Part shown: positions 1 to 9,207 of the stretch, piece after piece
How positions within the stretch are numbered: position 1 is the first letter of the stretch
Layout of the letters: every line of letters starts with the position of its first letter
Assembly: GCF_002002725.1 (NCBI RefSeq)
Contig: NZ_MUNW01000052.1
Coordinates: 1 to 64,000, forward strand
From: Sinorhizobium sp. A49
GTDB lineage: Bacteria > Pseudomonadota > Alphaproteobacteria > Rhizobiales > Rhizobiaceae
DNA length: 64,000 nucleotides
Direction of reading: 5' to 3'
Program-made: the position numbers and the translations under genes
The notes under the pieces: generated by a model
Databases searched by the model: none
The model's input: the letters and a program-made list of their open reading frames with translations, nothing else
What the model was told of the DNA's origin: nothing

Positions 1-413
1 CGCCAAAGTCTCTTTCACAAAGAACCAGTTAAGGTTCCTCACGAGCTCCGCCGCCCACGTTTCTCTTTCTCTATATTCAAATGTCAAATAACAGACGGAA
101 AAACCGTCAAAACTTCCCGCCGAAACTTTCGCCCCAGCCAATCAGCATCCGCCAATCAAGGAAACCTTTAGAACGAAGGACATCGTCGCCAGCGGCGCCG
201 CCGCCCTCGTTCAGTGATCGGGCTTATAGACCCCGCACCTCAGATACGTCAACAGACAATTTCAAAAAACTGACAAGATCGAACAAGTGACTGAAAAAAC
301 ACAGGAAATTCACAAAGGAGTTATCAACAGGGCGGTGAAGGGCGCAAAAACTGCGGCAGACTTCGGCGGCCAATCCGTCAAACGTCAGCTCCGGACGCCC
401 AAAAACCGCACGT
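1..413. other. Non-coding left edge: probable rrn leader and LysR 3' flank
   Basis: No gene can be supported here. Positions 1-222 read best as leader of a leftward rRNA operon; 253-413 is spacer between that promoter and the end of the first LysR gene. Two short open frames (81-290 and 287-469) are basic, low-complexity and have no convincing ribosome-binding site, and the second overlaps the LysR 3' end, so I leave both out. Confidence 0.5.
223..252 (-). promoter_or_regulatory. Probable rRNA-operon promoter (leftward)
   Basis: On the minus strand a -35-like TTGACG (252-247) is followed after 18 bp by TATAAG (228-223) and a GC-rich discriminator, the arrangement I associate with rhizobial rrn promoters. 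The 220 bases downstream, to the window edge, look like an untranslated leader: no credible reading frame, and a boxA-like TTCTTTGTGAAA on the minus strand near 12-27. The 16S gene itself would lie outside the window, so this is inference. Confidence 0.55.
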
Positions 414-1376
414 TCAGGCCTGGGCGCTCGACTTCGTCTGAAGGATCTGGGCGGCCGGCTGTACGCTGAGCGGCCGTTCGCGGCTGAAATGGCCCCAGTT
501 TTCCCGGACGATCTGCATCAGAAACTCGCGCACTGCCCTCACCCGCGGCACCGCAACGAGATCGCGGTGGCAAATCATCCAGTAGGTTCGCTTCAACTCG
601 ATCTCGTCGGGCAGCACGATCTCGATGTCCTTTTCCTCGCGCGCCATGAAATGCGGCAGCACGCAGAGGCCAAGCCCCTGTCGCACCGCCTTCAGCTGCG
701 TGAGAATGCTCGAACTCTGGAAATGCGCCCTGAGGCCCGGCTGGATCTCGCCGAGATAATCGAGCCCGGGCGCAAAGATCATGTCTTCGATGTAACCAAC
801 GAAGCGATGGGCGGCGAGATCGTTGCGGCTCCTGATCGGCGGGTGGCTGGCGAGATAGCTGCGGGAACCATAGACATGCAGCGTATAGGGGGTCAGCACC
901 TCGGAATGATAGGGACCGGCCTTCGGCGCCGTCAGCGCCACCGACAGATCCGCTTCCTTGCGCGACAGCGACATGATCTGCTGGATCGCCACAAGCTCCA
1001 GCGAGATGTTCGGGTAGGTCGCGGCAAAGCTCGACAGCCGGTCCGACAGGAAGAAATTGCCAAACCCCTCGAGCGTGCTCAGCCGCACCACGCCGCGCTG
1101 CGCGGTCAGGCCGTCGCTGATGTCGAGCTGCAGCTGCTCGGTCTCGCGCTCGATGCGTTCGGCGGTCTCGACGAAGCGCTGGCCGATCGCCGTCAGCACG
1201 TAGCCGCGCGGATTGCGCTCGAACAGCTTGACCTTGAGGGCGAATTCCAGTCGGTCGATGCGCCGCGACACGGTCGCGTGGCTGGTGCGCAGCCTTCGCG
1301 CCGCCGTCGACAATTGCCCGGTGCGCGCCACCGCCAGAAAGAACTGCAGGTCGTCCCAGGTGAAGTTCGGATTCAT
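414..1376 (-). CDS. LysR-family transcriptional regulator
   Basis: A 320-residue LysR regulator. The N-terminus begins MNPNFTWDDLQFFLAVA and continues into a winged helix-turn-helix (about residues 20-65, with the TSHATVSRRIDRLE recognition segment). A periplasmic-binding-protein-like effector domain fills about residues 90-300. It is divergent from the branched-chain amino-acid-type ABC operon starting at 1613, and the 236-bp gap carries an inverted repeat at 1390-1407 immediately upstream of its own start. The usual reading is autorepression plus inducer-dependent activation of the operon. The ligand cannot be told from sequence; it is probably the compound that operon imports. Confidence 0.9.
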   Translation of the reverse strand: MNPNFTWDDLQFFLAVARTGQLSTAARRLRTSHATVSRRIDRLEFALKVKLFERNPRGYVLTAIGQRFVETAERIERETEQLQLDISDGLTAQRGVVRLSTLEGFGNFFLSDRLSSFAATYPNISLELVAIQQIMSLSRKEADLSVALTAPKAGPYHSEVLTPYTLHVYGSRSYLASHPPIRSRNDLAAHRFVGYIEDMIFAPGLDYLGEIQPGLRAHFQSSSILTQLKAVRQGLGLCVLPHFMAREEKDIEIVLPDEIELKRTYWMICHRDLVAVPRVRAVREFLMQIVRENWGHFSRERPLSVQPAAQILQTKSSAQA

Positions 1377-1389
1377 CTCGCTGCCCCAT

Positions 1390-1407
1390 CTGTTCGAAAA
1401 TGAACAG
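1390..1407. promoter_or_regulatory. Candidate LysR operator (inverted repeat)
   Basis: CTGTTC (1390-1395) and GAACAG (1402-1407) are perfect inverted arms around a 6-bp AT-rich spacer. The site lies 14 bp upstream of the LysR start codon on one side and about 205 bp before the transporter operon on the other. A second GAACAG lies near 1509-1514. Position and symmetry fit a LysR recognition site, but binding is inferred. Confidence 0.45.
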
Positions 1408-1612
1408 ACCCTGTTTGCAATTTACGGGCGGCGGCGCTTGCATCCAAGCGGTTTTTTCCGGATTGTAGCGCCGGAGCCGACATCTGAGGAGCATGTCTGG
1501 CCAAATTTGAACAGAACAGGACTGACGGTCCGGCAAGGCCACACGCTTTGCCGGAGTCTAGCGCGATTTCGCGTGTGGCTGTCCTGAGCTGAAACCCTTG
1601 GAGGAGGACACG

Positions 1613-2818
1613 ATGACGAAGAAACTGCTCACCGCATTCGCCATGATGCTTGCCGGCAGCACGGCGGCACTCGCCGACGCATCCGACGGCAAGGTCAAGA
1701 TCGGCATCCTCAACGACCAGTCCGGCGTCTATGCCGATTTCGGCGGCAAGTCGTCCTATGAGGCAGCACTGATGGCGGTCGAGGATTTCGGCGGCAAGGT
1801 TCTGGGCGTGCCAGTCGAAGTCATCACCGCCGACCACCAGAACAAGGCCGACATCGCCTCCAACATCGCCCGGCAATGGTACGACACCGAGCAGGTCGAC
1901 AGCATCATGGAGCTGACCAGCTCCTCGGTCGGCCTCGCCGTCCAGGCGCTGTCGAAGGAAAAGAAGAAGATCACCATCAACACCGGCGCTGCCACCACGG
2001 AACTCACCGGCAAGCAGTGCTCGCCCTATGGTTTCCACTGGGCCTATGACACCCATGCGCTAGCGGTCGGCACCGGCGGCGCGCTGGTCAAGCAGGGCGG
2101 CGACAGCTGGTTCTTCCTGACCGCCGACTACGCCTTCGGCTATTCGCTCGAGGAAAATACCGGCAACTACGTCAAGGAAAACGGCGGCACCGTCGTCGGC
2201 TCCGTCCGTCATCCGCTGGCGACCACCGACTTCTCGTCCTTCCTGTTGCAGGCGCAGTCGTCGGGCGCCAAGGTCATCGGCCTTGCCAATGCCGGCCTCG
2301 ACACCTCCAACGCCATCAAGCAGGCGGCCGAATTCGGTATTGTCCAGGGCGGCCAACGCCTCGCGGCGCTCCTGTTCACGCTCGCCGAAGTCCACGGCCT
2401 CGGCCTCGAAGCGGCTCAAGGGTTGACGCTGACCGAAGGCTTCTACTGGAACCGCAACGAGGAAACGGCAAAGTTCGGCAAGCGCTTCATGGAACGCACG
2501 GGCAAGATGCCGAACATGGTTCATGCCGGCACCTACTCCGCCGTGCTTTCCTATCTCAAAGCCATCGAGAAGGCCGGCAGCGACGACGGCGATGCCGTCG
2601 CCAAGGAACTGCGCGCGCTGCCCGTCAACGACGTCTTTGCCGAAAACGGCAAGGTCGCCGAGAACGGCCGGATGATCCATGACATGTATCTACTGGAAGT
2701 GAAGAAGCCGGACGAAAGCAAGGAACCCTGGGATTATTTCAAGGTGCTCGCCACCATCCCCGGTTCGGAAGCCTTCATCGACCCGGCCAAGAGCGGCTGC
2801 GACCTCGTGAAGTCGTGA
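1613..2818 (+). CDS. Branched-chain amino-acid-type ABC transporter, substrate-binding protein
   Basis: A 401-residue periplasmic binding protein of the LivJ/type I family. It starts at ATG 1613, chosen over TTG 1598 because the GGAGGAGG Shine-Dalgarno lies between them. The first ~23 residues are a signal peptide (KK then a hydrophobic run, ending ALADA). The mature protein opens with VKIGILNDQSGVYADFGG, typical of the family's first beta-strand and substrate loop. It is the first gene of a five-gene importer operon and its stop codon overlaps the next gene. Substrates in this family range from leucine to amides, urea and aromatic acids; the ligand is not readable here. Confidence 0.9.
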   Translation: MTKKLLTAFAMMLAGSTAALADASDGKVKIGILNDQSGVYADFGGKSSYEAALMAVEDFGGKVLGVPVEVITADHQNKADIASNIARQWYDTEQVDSIMELTSSSVGLAVQALSKEKKKITINTGAATTELTGKQCSPYGFHWAYDTHALAVGTGGALVKQGGDSWFFLTADYAFGYSLEENTGNYVKENGGTVVGSVRHPLATTDFSSFLLQAQSSGAKVIGLANAGLDTSNAIKQAAEFGIVQGGQRLAALLFTLAEVHGLGLEAAQGLTLTEGFYWNRNEETAKFGKRFMERTGKMPNMVHAGTYSAVLSYLKAIEKAGSDDGDAVAKELRALPVNDVFAENGKVAENGRMIHDMYLLEVKKPDESKEPWDYFKVLATIPGSEAFIDPAKSGCDLVKS

Positions 2819-3615
2819 GCGGTCGGATCGCGATGACCGCTGCCTTGAAGGAACAGAATGGAGCGCCGCGGGTGGTTTTGTCCGCCCGCGGTCTCCGTCG
2901 CGATTTCGGCGGCTTTACCGCCGTCAACAACGTCAACCTCGACGTCCATGATGCGCGCGTGCATGCGCTGATCGGGCCGAACGGCGCCGGCAAGACGACG
3001 GTCTTCAACCTTTTGACCAAGTTCCTGCAGCCGACCGGCGGCACGATCACGCTGCTCGGCGAAGACATCACCCGCATGGCGCCGGACAAGGTGGCGCGCA
3101 TGGGCCTGGTCCGCTCGTTCCAGATCTCGGCGGTGTTTCCGCATATGAGCGTGCTCGACAATGTGCGCGTGGCGCTGCAGCGGCCAAACGGCCTGGCGAC
3201 CCAGTTCTGGAAGCCGATGTCGGCGCTCGACGGGCTGACGGCCAAGGCCGATCATCTGATCCGCTCCGTCGGCCTCGACAAGGAGAGAAACGCGGTTGCC
3301 GCCGATCTTTCCTATGGCCGCAAGCGCGTGCTGGAAATCGCCACGACCCTGGCGCTTGAGCCGAAGGTGCTTTTGCTCGACGAGCCGATGGCCGGCATGG
3401 GTCACGAGGATGTCGGCATGGTGGCCGAGATCATCCGCGAGGTTGCGCTGAAACGCGCCGTGCTGATGGTCGAGCACAACCTCTCCGTCGTCTCGACGCT
3501 CTGCCATCACGTCACCGTGTTGCAGCGCGGCGAGATCCTGGCCGAGGGCGACTACGCAGAAGTGTCGGCCGATCCGCGGGTGCGCACCGCCTATATGGGC
3601 ACCGAGGAGGTCTGA
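2815..3615 (+). CDS. Branched-chain amino-acid-type ABC transporter ATP-binding protein (LivG-like)
   Basis: A 266-residue cytoplasmic ATPase. It has Walker A GPNGAGKT (about 54-61), Walker B LLLDEP followed by MAGMG, and the H-loop VEHNLSVV. The signature reads LSYGRKR rather than the more common LSYGQQR/LSGGQ. The GTG start at 2815 overlaps the binding-protein stop codon (GTGA); ATG 2833 is an alternative start. It pairs with the LivF-like ATPase two bases downstream to drive the two permeases. Confidence 0.92.
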   Translation: MSGRIAMTAALKEQNGAPRVVLSARGLRRDFGGFTAVNNVNLDVHDARVHALIGPNGAGKTTVFNLLTKFLQPTGGTITLLGEDITRMAPDKVARMGLVRSFQISAVFPHMSVLDNVRVALQRPNGLATQFWKPMSALDGLTAKADHLIRSVGLDKERNAVAADLSYGRKRVLEIATTLALEPKVLLLDEPMAGMGHEDVGMVAEIIREVALKRAVLMVEHNLSVVSTLCHHVTVLQRGEILAEGDYAEVSADPRVRTAYMGTEEV

Positions 3616-3616
3616 G

Positions 3617-4318
3617 ATGAAACCGCTGCTAACAGTTTCCGGCCTCAACGCCTGGTACGGCGAAAGCCATATCCTGCACGGCGTCGACATGACGGTCGGC
3701 GAAGGCGAGATGGTCACACTGCTCGGGCGCAACGGCGTCGGCAAGACCACCACCCTGCGCTCGATCATGGGCATCGTGCGCAATCGCAAGGGCGCGATCG
3801 ATTTTGCCGGCGAGGACCTGATCAAGGTGCCGCTGCATCGGGTCGCCCATCGCGGCCTCGGCTTCATCCCCGAGGAGCGCGGCATCTTCTCGACGCTATC
3901 GGTTTACGAAAACCTGCTGCTGCCGCCGGCTGTCGCCAAGGGCGGCATGACCGTCGACGAAATCTTCGAGCTTTTCCCCAACCTGCACGAGCGCCGCAAC
4001 AGCCCGGGCACCAAGCTTTCCGGCGGCGAACAGCAGATGCTGGCAATCGCCCGGATCTTGAGGACCGGCGTGCGCATGATGCTGCTCGACGAGCCGACGG
4101 AGGGCCTTGCCCCGGTTATCGTCCAGCGCATCGGCGACGTCCTGAAGACCCTGAAGGCGCGCGGCATGACCGTTCTTCTGGTCGAGCAGAACTTTCGCTT
4201 CGCCAGCAAGGTTGCCGACCGTTTCTACCTGATGGACCATGGCCGCATGGTCGGCGAGTTCCCCGTTTCGGAACTCTCCGCCCGCATGGACATGCTGCAC
4301 GACGTGCTGGGGGTCTGA
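3617..4318 (+). CDS. Branched-chain amino-acid-type ABC transporter ATP-binding protein (LivF-like)
   Basis: A 233-residue ATPase of the LivF type. It shows Walker A GRNGVGKT (37-44), the characteristic FIPEERGIFSTLSVYENL Q-loop region, signature LSGGEQQ, Walker B LLDEPTEGLAP and H-loop VEQN. Its length is normal for LivF. It begins one base after the previous stop and ends three bases before the permease, so it is clearly co-transcribed. Confidence 0.93.
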   Translation: MKPLLTVSGLNAWYGESHILHGVDMTVGEGEMVTLLGRNGVGKTTTLRSIMGIVRNRKGAIDFAGEDLIKVPLHRVAHRGLGFIPEERGIFSTLSVYENLLLPPAVAKGGMTVDEIFELFPNLHERRNSPGTKLSGGEQQMLAIARILRTGVRMMLLDEPTEGLAPVIVQRIGDVLKTLKARGMTVLLVEQNFRFASKVADRFYLMDHGRMVGEFPVSELSARMDMLHDVLGV

Positions 4319-4321
4319 GCC

Positions 4322-5209
4322 ATGACCATGATTTTTGGAATTCCGCTGCAAGCCTTCCTCGGCCAATTGCTGATCGGCCTGATCAACGGCTCGTTCTACG
4401 CGCTCCTGAGCCTTGGCCTTGCGATCATCTTCGGCCTCTTGCGCGTCATCAACTTCGCCCACGGCGCGCAATACATGCTCGGCGCCTTCTTCGCCTGGAT
4501 GCTTCTATCCTATTTCGGCATCGGCTACTGGCCGGCGCTGATCGTGGCACCCCTTGCCGTCGGCCTTGTCGGCGCCGTCATCGAACGCACGATGCTAAGA
4601 CGCCTTTATACGCTCGATCCGCTCTATGGCCTGCTCTTCACCTTCGGCCTGGCGCTGACGATCGAAGGCACGTTCCGCTATCTCTATGGCGCCTCCGGCC
4701 AGCCCTATGCGACGCCGGCCGCCCTTGCCGGCGGCACCAATCTCGGCTTCATGTTCCTGCCCATCTATCGCGGCTGGGTGATCGCCTTCTCGCTCGTCGT
4801 CTGCATCGGCACCTGGCTGGTGATCGAAAAGACCAAGCTCGGCTCCTATCTGCGCGCAGCGACCGAAAACCCCATCCTCGTCCAGTCCTTCGGCATCAAC
4901 GTGCCGTTCCTGTTGACGCTGACCTATGCGCTGGGAGCGGCCCTTGCCGCCCTTGCCGGCGTCCTTGCGGCACCGATCTACCAGGTCTCGCCGCTGATGG
5001 GGTCGAACATCATCATCGTCGTCTTCGCCGTGGTGGTGGTCGGTGGCATGGGCTCGATCATGGGGGCGATCGTCACCGGCTACCTGCTTGGCGTCGCCGA
5101 GGGGCTGACCAAGGTCTTCTACCCCGAAGCCTCCAACATCGTGATCTTCGTGATCATGGCCATCGTTCTCCTGATACGGCCGGCGGGCCTTTTTGGCCGG
5201 GATGTTTGA
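4322..5209 (+). CDS. Branched-chain amino-acid-type ABC transporter permease (LivH-like)
   Basis: A 295-residue inner-membrane permease with about eight hydrophobic segments. It carries the LivH hallmarks: GLINGSFYALLSLGLAIIFG near the N-terminus, RVINFAHGA just after it, and a C-terminal GMGSIMGAIVTGY loop that contacts the ATPase. It forms the translocation pore with the LivM-like partner, whose start immediately follows. Confidence 0.93.
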   Translation: MTMIFGIPLQAFLGQLLIGLINGSFYALLSLGLAIIFGLLRVINFAHGAQYMLGAFFAWMLLSYFGIGYWPALIVAPLAVGLVGAVIERTMLRRLYTLDPLYGLLFTFGLALTIEGTFRYLYGASGQPYATPAALAGGTNLGFMFLPIYRGWVIAFSLVVCIGTWLVIEKTKLGSYLRAATENPILVQSFGINVPFLLTLTYALGAALAALAGVLAAPIYQVSPLMGSNIIIVVFAVVVVGGMGSIMGAIVTGYLLGVAEGLTKVFYPEASNIVIFVIMAIVLLIRPAGLFGRDV

Positions 5210-5210
5210 T

Positions 5211-6197
5211 ATGACACTGACACTCGATATCGATAAGCCAAGCGAAAAGAAGCCAGCCATCGTACAGACGATCTTCCTGGCGGCGGGTCTGGCGCTGCTG
5301 GTGCTCGCGCCGCTGTTTTTCTATCCCGTCTTCCTGATGAAGCTCCTGTGCTTCGCGCTGTTTGCCTGCGCCTTCAACCTGCTGCTGGGCTACACCGGCC
5401 TTCTGTCCTTCGGGCACGCCGCCTTCTTCGGCGGGGCCGCCTATTTCACCGCGCATGCGGTGAAAGAATGGGGGCTGCCGCCGGAACTCGGCATTCTGGT
5501 CGGCGTTATGGGAGCTGCGTTCCTCGGCGCAATCATCGGTTTCCTCGCCATCCGCCGGCAGGGCATCTATTTCGCCATGATCACGCTGGCGCTGGCGCAG
5601 ATGTTCTATTTCTTCTGCCTGCAGGCCGAGTTCACCAAGGGCGAGGACGGCATCCAGTCCGTGCCGCGCGGCCATCTCTTCGGCTTCATCGATCTCAGCC
5701 AGTCGACGAACATGTATTACTTCGTGCTCGGCGTGTTCATCATCGGTGTCGCGATCATCTGGCGGATCATTCACTCGCCCTTCGGCATGATCCTGAAATC
5801 GATCCGCGAAAATGAGACCCGCGCCGTGTCGCTCGGCTATTCCGTGCGCAACTACAAGCTTGCCGCCTTCGTCATGTCGGCAGCACTCACCGGCCTTGCC
5901 GGCGGCGTCAAGGCGCTGGTGTTCCAGTTTGCAACGCTGACCGACGTCAGCTGGCAGATGTCGGGCGAGGTCATCCTGATGACGCTGCTCGGCGGCATCG
6001 GCACGCTGATCGGTCCGCTGTTCGGCGCCGGGCTTGTCGTGACCCTGCAGAACTATCTCGCCACCTCCGAATTCCCGGTCACCATCATCACAGGCCTGGT
6101 GTTCATGGTCTGCGTGTTGTTGTTCCGGCGCGGCATCGTCGGCGAGTTCTACAATTCGAGGCTCGGCCGCAAGCTCGGATTCGAGCATCGGCACTAG
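5211..6197 (+). CDS. Branched-chain amino-acid-type ABC transporter permease (LivM-like)
   Basis: A permease of about 328 residues. It shows the LivM motifs NLLLGYTGLLSFGHAAFFG, AIRRQGIYFAMITLALAQM and the coupling loop LLGGIGTLIGPLFGA. Three starts are possible (TTG 5193, ATG 5202, ATG 5211). I chose 5211, which follows the LivH-like stop by one base. It is the last transporter gene; a strong hairpin lies 28 bp downstream. Confidence 0.9.
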   Translation: MTLTLDIDKPSEKKPAIVQTIFLAAGLALLVLAPLFFYPVFLMKLLCFALFACAFNLLLGYTGLLSFGHAAFFGGAAYFTAHAVKEWGLPPELGILVGVMGAAFLGAIIGFLAIRRQGIYFAMITLALAQMFYFFCLQAEFTKGEDGIQSVPRGHLFGFIDLSQSTNMYYFVLGVFIIGVAIIWRIIHSPFGMILKSIRENETRAVSLGYSVRNYKLAAFVMSAALTGLAGGVKALVFQFATLTDVSWQMSGEVILMTLLGGIGTLIGPLFGAGLVVTLQNYLATSEFPVTIITGLVFMVCVLLFRRGIVGEFYNSRLGRKLGFEHRH

Positions 6198-6224
6198 GAC
6201 GGTCACCTTCGGGGAGAAGAGCTG

Positions 6225-6255
6225 GCCCGGTCCCCCGCCTTCGGCAGGACCGGGC
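6225..6255 (+). terminator. Intercistronic stem-loop after the Liv-type genes
   Basis: GCCCGGTCC (6225-6233) pairs perfectly with GGACCGGGC (6247-6255), and the 13-base loop contains a further GCC-TTC-GGC mini-stem. There is no T-run after it, so it more probably stabilises the upstream mRNA or attenuates than ends transcription. The GMC oxidoreductase starts 23 bp later. Confidence 0.55.
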
Positions 6256-6278
6256 ATCGACAAGAAAGTGATGAGCCC

Positions 6279-7874
6279 ATGGACACGTTCGACTATATCG
6301 TCGTCGGAGCGGGGAGCGCCGGCTGCGTTCTGGCCAATCGCCTTTCAGAAAACCGGGATCGCCGCGTGCTGCTGCTCGAGGCCGGCGGCAGCGACAATTA
6401 TCACTGGATCCACATTCCCGTCGGCTATCTCTATTGCATCAACAATCCCCGCACCGACTGGTGTTTCACCACCGCCCCCGAGGAAGGTCTGAACGGCCGG
6501 GCGCTCGGCTACCCCCGCGGCAAGGTGCTCGGCGGCTGCTCGTCGATCAACGGCATGATCTACATGCGCGGCCAGGCCCGCGACTACGATCAATGGCGCC
6601 AGCTGGGGTGCACCGGCTGGGGCTGGGATGACGTGCTACCGCATTTCCGCAGGTCGGAAGACCACTATCGCGGCGCCGATGAGATTCATGGCGCCGGCGG
6701 CGAATGGCGCGTGGAAAAGGCGCGCGTTCGCTGGGCCGTGCTCGACGCTTTCCAGAAGGCGGCGACTGAGGCCGGAATTCCGGAAACGCCGGATTTCAAC
6801 CGCGGCAACAACGAAGGCTCCGGCTACTTCGACGTCAACCAGCGCTCCGGCGTCAGGTGGAACACCGCCAAGGCGTTTCTGCGGCCCGCCCGCAACCGGC
6901 GCAACCTCACTATTCTCACCAAGGCGCATGTCCGCCGGCTGGTGATCGAGGAAGGCCGTATCGCCGGCGTCGAGTTCCAGCATGACGGCGTGGTCAAGCG
7001 GGTGCGCTGTCGCCGCGAAACCGTCCTTTCGGCCGGCGCCATCGGCTCGCCGCAGATCCTGGAGCTATCCGGCATCGGTCGTGGCGATGTGCTGAGGGAT
7101 AACGGGATCGAGGTCCGGCACGAAATGCCGGGTGTCGGCGAAAACCTGCAGGACCACCTGCAACTGCGCCTCGCCTACAAGGTCACCGGGGTGCCGACCT
7201 TGAACGAGAAGGCGAGCACGTTTTTCGGCAAGGCGGCGATCGGCCTCGAATATCTCGCCAGGCGCTCAGGGCCGATGGCGATGGCACCGAGCCAGCTCGG
7301 GATCTTCACCCGTTCGGGCCCCGAGAAGGAAACGCCCGATCTGCAATATCACGTCCAGCCGGTGTCACTCGAAAAGTTCGGCGAGCCGGTTCATGCCTTC
7401 CCGGCCATTACCGCCAGCGTCTGCAACCTGCGGCCGGAAAGTCGGGGATCGGTGCACGTGAAGGGGCCTGATTTCGCAACGGCGCCGGACATTCGTCCAC
7501 GCTATCTGACGTCCGAGGCCGACCGCGATGTCGCGGTCCGCTCCATCCGCCTGACGCGCCACATTGTCAGCCAGCCATCCTTTGCCTGCTTCAACCCGAT
7601 CGAGTTCAAACCGGGACCGTCCTATGAGAGCGACGAGGATCTGCGCCGTGCTGCCGGCGATATCGGCACGACGATCTTCCACCCGGTCGGCACCTGCCGG
7701 ATGGGTGCGGACCCGGCAAGCGTCGTCGATCCGGAATTGCGCCTGCGCGGGCTGCAGGGCTTGAGGATTGCCGATGCCTCGATCATGCCGACGATCACCT
7801 CGGGCAATACCAACTCGCCGACGATCATGATCGCCGAGAAGGCGGCGGCGATAATCCTCGCGGCCAATTCCTGA
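6279..7874 (+). CDS. GMC-family FAD-dependent oxidoreductase
   Basis: A 531-residue glucose-methanol-choline oxidoreductase. The N-terminal dinucleotide-binding motif is [17 protein letters not shown] (about 8-24). The GMC signature 1 region contains [14 protein letters not shown], and signature 2 is [15 protein letters not shown]. The C-terminal catalytic block includes HPVGTCRMG (active-site His) and [14 protein letters not shown]. Length matches choline and alcohol dehydrogenases of the family. Following the Liv-type importer it probably oxidises a hydroxyl-bearing substrate brought in by that transporter. A choline dehydrogenase label would be over-specific. Confidence 0.88.
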   Translation: MDTFDYIVVGAGSAGCVLANRLSENRDRRVLLLEAGGSDNYHWIHIPVGYLYCINNPRTDWCFTTAPEEGLNGRALGYPRGKVLGGCSSINGMIYMRGQARDYDQWRQLGCTGWGWDDVLPHFRRSEDHYRGADEIHGAGGEWRVEKARVRWAVLDAFQKAATEAGIPETPDFNRGNNEGSGYFDVNQRSGVRWNTAKAFLRPARNRRNLTILTKAHVRRLVIEEGRIAGVEFQHDGVVKRVRCRRETVLSAGAIGSPQILELSGIGRGDVLRDNGIEVRHEMPGVGENLQDHLQLRLAYKVTGVPTLNEKASTFFGKAAIGLEYLARRSGPMAMAPSQLGIFTRSGPEKETPDLQYHVQPVSLEKFGEPVHAFPAITASVCNLRPESRGSVHVKGPDFATAPDIRPRYLTSEADRDVAVRSIRLTRHIVSQPSFACFNPIEFKPGPSYESDEDLRRAAGDIGTTIFHPVGTCRMGADPASVVDPELRLRGLQGLRIADASIMPTITSGNTNSPTIMIAEKAAAIILAANS

Positions 7875-8014
7875 TCGCCGAATCGCGTCGTTTGGCAGCC
7901 CGGATTACGGTAAACTGGCCGAAATGCGACGTTCAAACCTTAAATTCCGGGGCCGGAACCTCTATATGAGCCAGTGAAGGCCCTTCGCGGGCCCAAGCAC
8001 TATAAGGGGTTTGA

Positions 8015-9058
8015 ATGGCAATGCAGCGTTTTGGAAGAGCTCTGGCAATGTTGGCGATCGGTCTCACGGTCGGGCTCACGGTTGTGGATGTCGCCGAGGC
8101 GCGGCGCTCTGGCGGCGGCTTCGGCAGCCGCGGCACACGCACCTTTTCGCAGCCGCCCGTCACCCGCACCGCGCCGACCAACGCGGCACCGATCGACCGC
8201 TCGATGACGCCGCGCCAAGACGCCGGCCCGACGACGACCACCCCGGGCGCCGCCCAGACGCGACCAGCCGGTGCCAACACGCCAAATGCGCGCCCCGGCT
8301 TCTTCAGCGGCTTCGGCGGCTCGCTTCTCGGCGGCCTCATGGTCGGCGGCCTGATCGGCATGCTGATGGGTGGTGGCTTCGGCGGCGCTGCCGGCTTCCT
8401 CGGCCTGATCGTACAGATGCTTTTGATCGGCGGCGTGATCATGCTCGCGATGCGCTTCTTCGGCCGCAATCGGCAGCAGACGGCCTATGCAGGCCCGTCC
8501 GAGCGCTCGTCGGCCCAGTCGCCGTCGAACGGCATGCCGTCGTTCAAGATCCCGAGCATCGGCGGCGGACAGGCAAATGCGCAGGCGAACGCCCGCCCGG
8601 CGGCAGCACCGACACCGGCCCCCGCGGCGGAAGGCCCGGCCGATGAAATCGGCGTCGGCCAAGCCGACCTCGAGCAGTTCGAGAAGATGCTGAAGGACGT
8701 ACAGGCAGCCTATGCGGCCGAGGACTACGGCACCCTGCGCCGCCTGACGACGCCGGAAGCCATGTCCTACCTCGCCGAGGAACTGAGCGACAACGCCACC
8801 AGCGGCGTCAAGAACGACGTGACCGACGTTCATCTTGTGCAGGGCGATGTCGCCGAAGCCTGGTCGGAAGACGGCAAGGACTTCGCCACCGTCGCCATGC
8901 GCTACGAGAGCATCGACGTGATGCGCGACCGTACGACCGGCAAGGTGATCAGCGGCGATCCGGACAATCTGACGGAAGCCGTCGAACTCTGGACCTTCGT
9001 GCGCAAGACCGACGGCGAATGGCAGGTCTCGGCGATCCAGGGCGTCGGGCACGCCTGA
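8015..9058 (+). CDS. Tim44-like domain protein, membrane-anchored
   Basis: A 347-residue protein. It has an N-terminal signal or anchor segment, then a Ser/Pro/Thr/Ala-rich linker (about 30-95). A glycine-rich hydrophobic region follows (about 98-150, repeats of GGLMVGGLIG and GGGFGGAAG), then a second Ala-rich linker. The C-terminal ~135 residues (from about VGQADLEQFEKMLKDVQ) have the alpha/beta fold of bacterial Tim44-like/TimA proteins. The family is common in rhizobia and is linked to membrane protein or lipid handling, but its role in bacteria is poorly defined. The gene is monocistronic, with a clear terminator behind it. Confidence 0.82.
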   Translation: MAMQRFGRALAMLAIGLTVGLTVVDVAEARRSGGGFGSRGTRTFSQPPVTRTAPTNAAPIDRSMTPRQDAGPTTTTPGAAQTRPAGANTPNARPGFFSGFGGSLLGGLMVGGLIGMLMGGGFGGAAGFLGLIVQMLLIGGVIMLAMRFFGRNRQQTAYAGPSERSSAQSPSNGMPSFKIPSIGGGQANAQANARPAAAPTPAPAAEGPADEIGVGQADLEQFEKMLKDVQAAYAAEDYGTLRRLTTPEAMSYLAEELSDNATSGVKNDVTDVHLVQGDVAEAWSEDGKDFATVAMRYESIDVMRDRTTGKVISGDPDNLTEAVELWTFVRKTDGEWQVSAIQGVGHA

Positions 9059-9082
9059 TACCATCAGCACGCTAAACTTTTG

Positions 9083-9117
9083 AGACCCGGCCGGCCCATC
9101 CGACCGGGTCTTTTTTT
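9083..9117 (+). terminator. Rho-independent terminator
   Basis: AGACCCGG (9083-9090) pairs with CCGGGTCT (9104-9111) and is followed by a run of seven Ts ending at 9117. It closes the Tim44-domain gene and separates it from the convergent LysR gene. Confidence 0.9.
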
Positions 9118-9207
9118 GTGGCAGTGCCACAGGGCGATTGTGTCCCGTTCGTGTCGGCAACGCGCCGGCCATCTGGCGCGCAAAAGCGGAGACGCCAGCC
9201 GCCGATG

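Noticed and set aside
281-330. DnaA-box-like TTATCAACA near position 321, possible chromosomal origin
   Set aside because: A single near-match without a cluster of boxes or origin-linked genes.
385-1542. Long minus-strand frame (385 codons) over the first LysR gene
   Set aside because: It is the high-GC shadow of the LysR gene in another frame; composition (Arg/Ala-rich) and lack of any domain argue against it.
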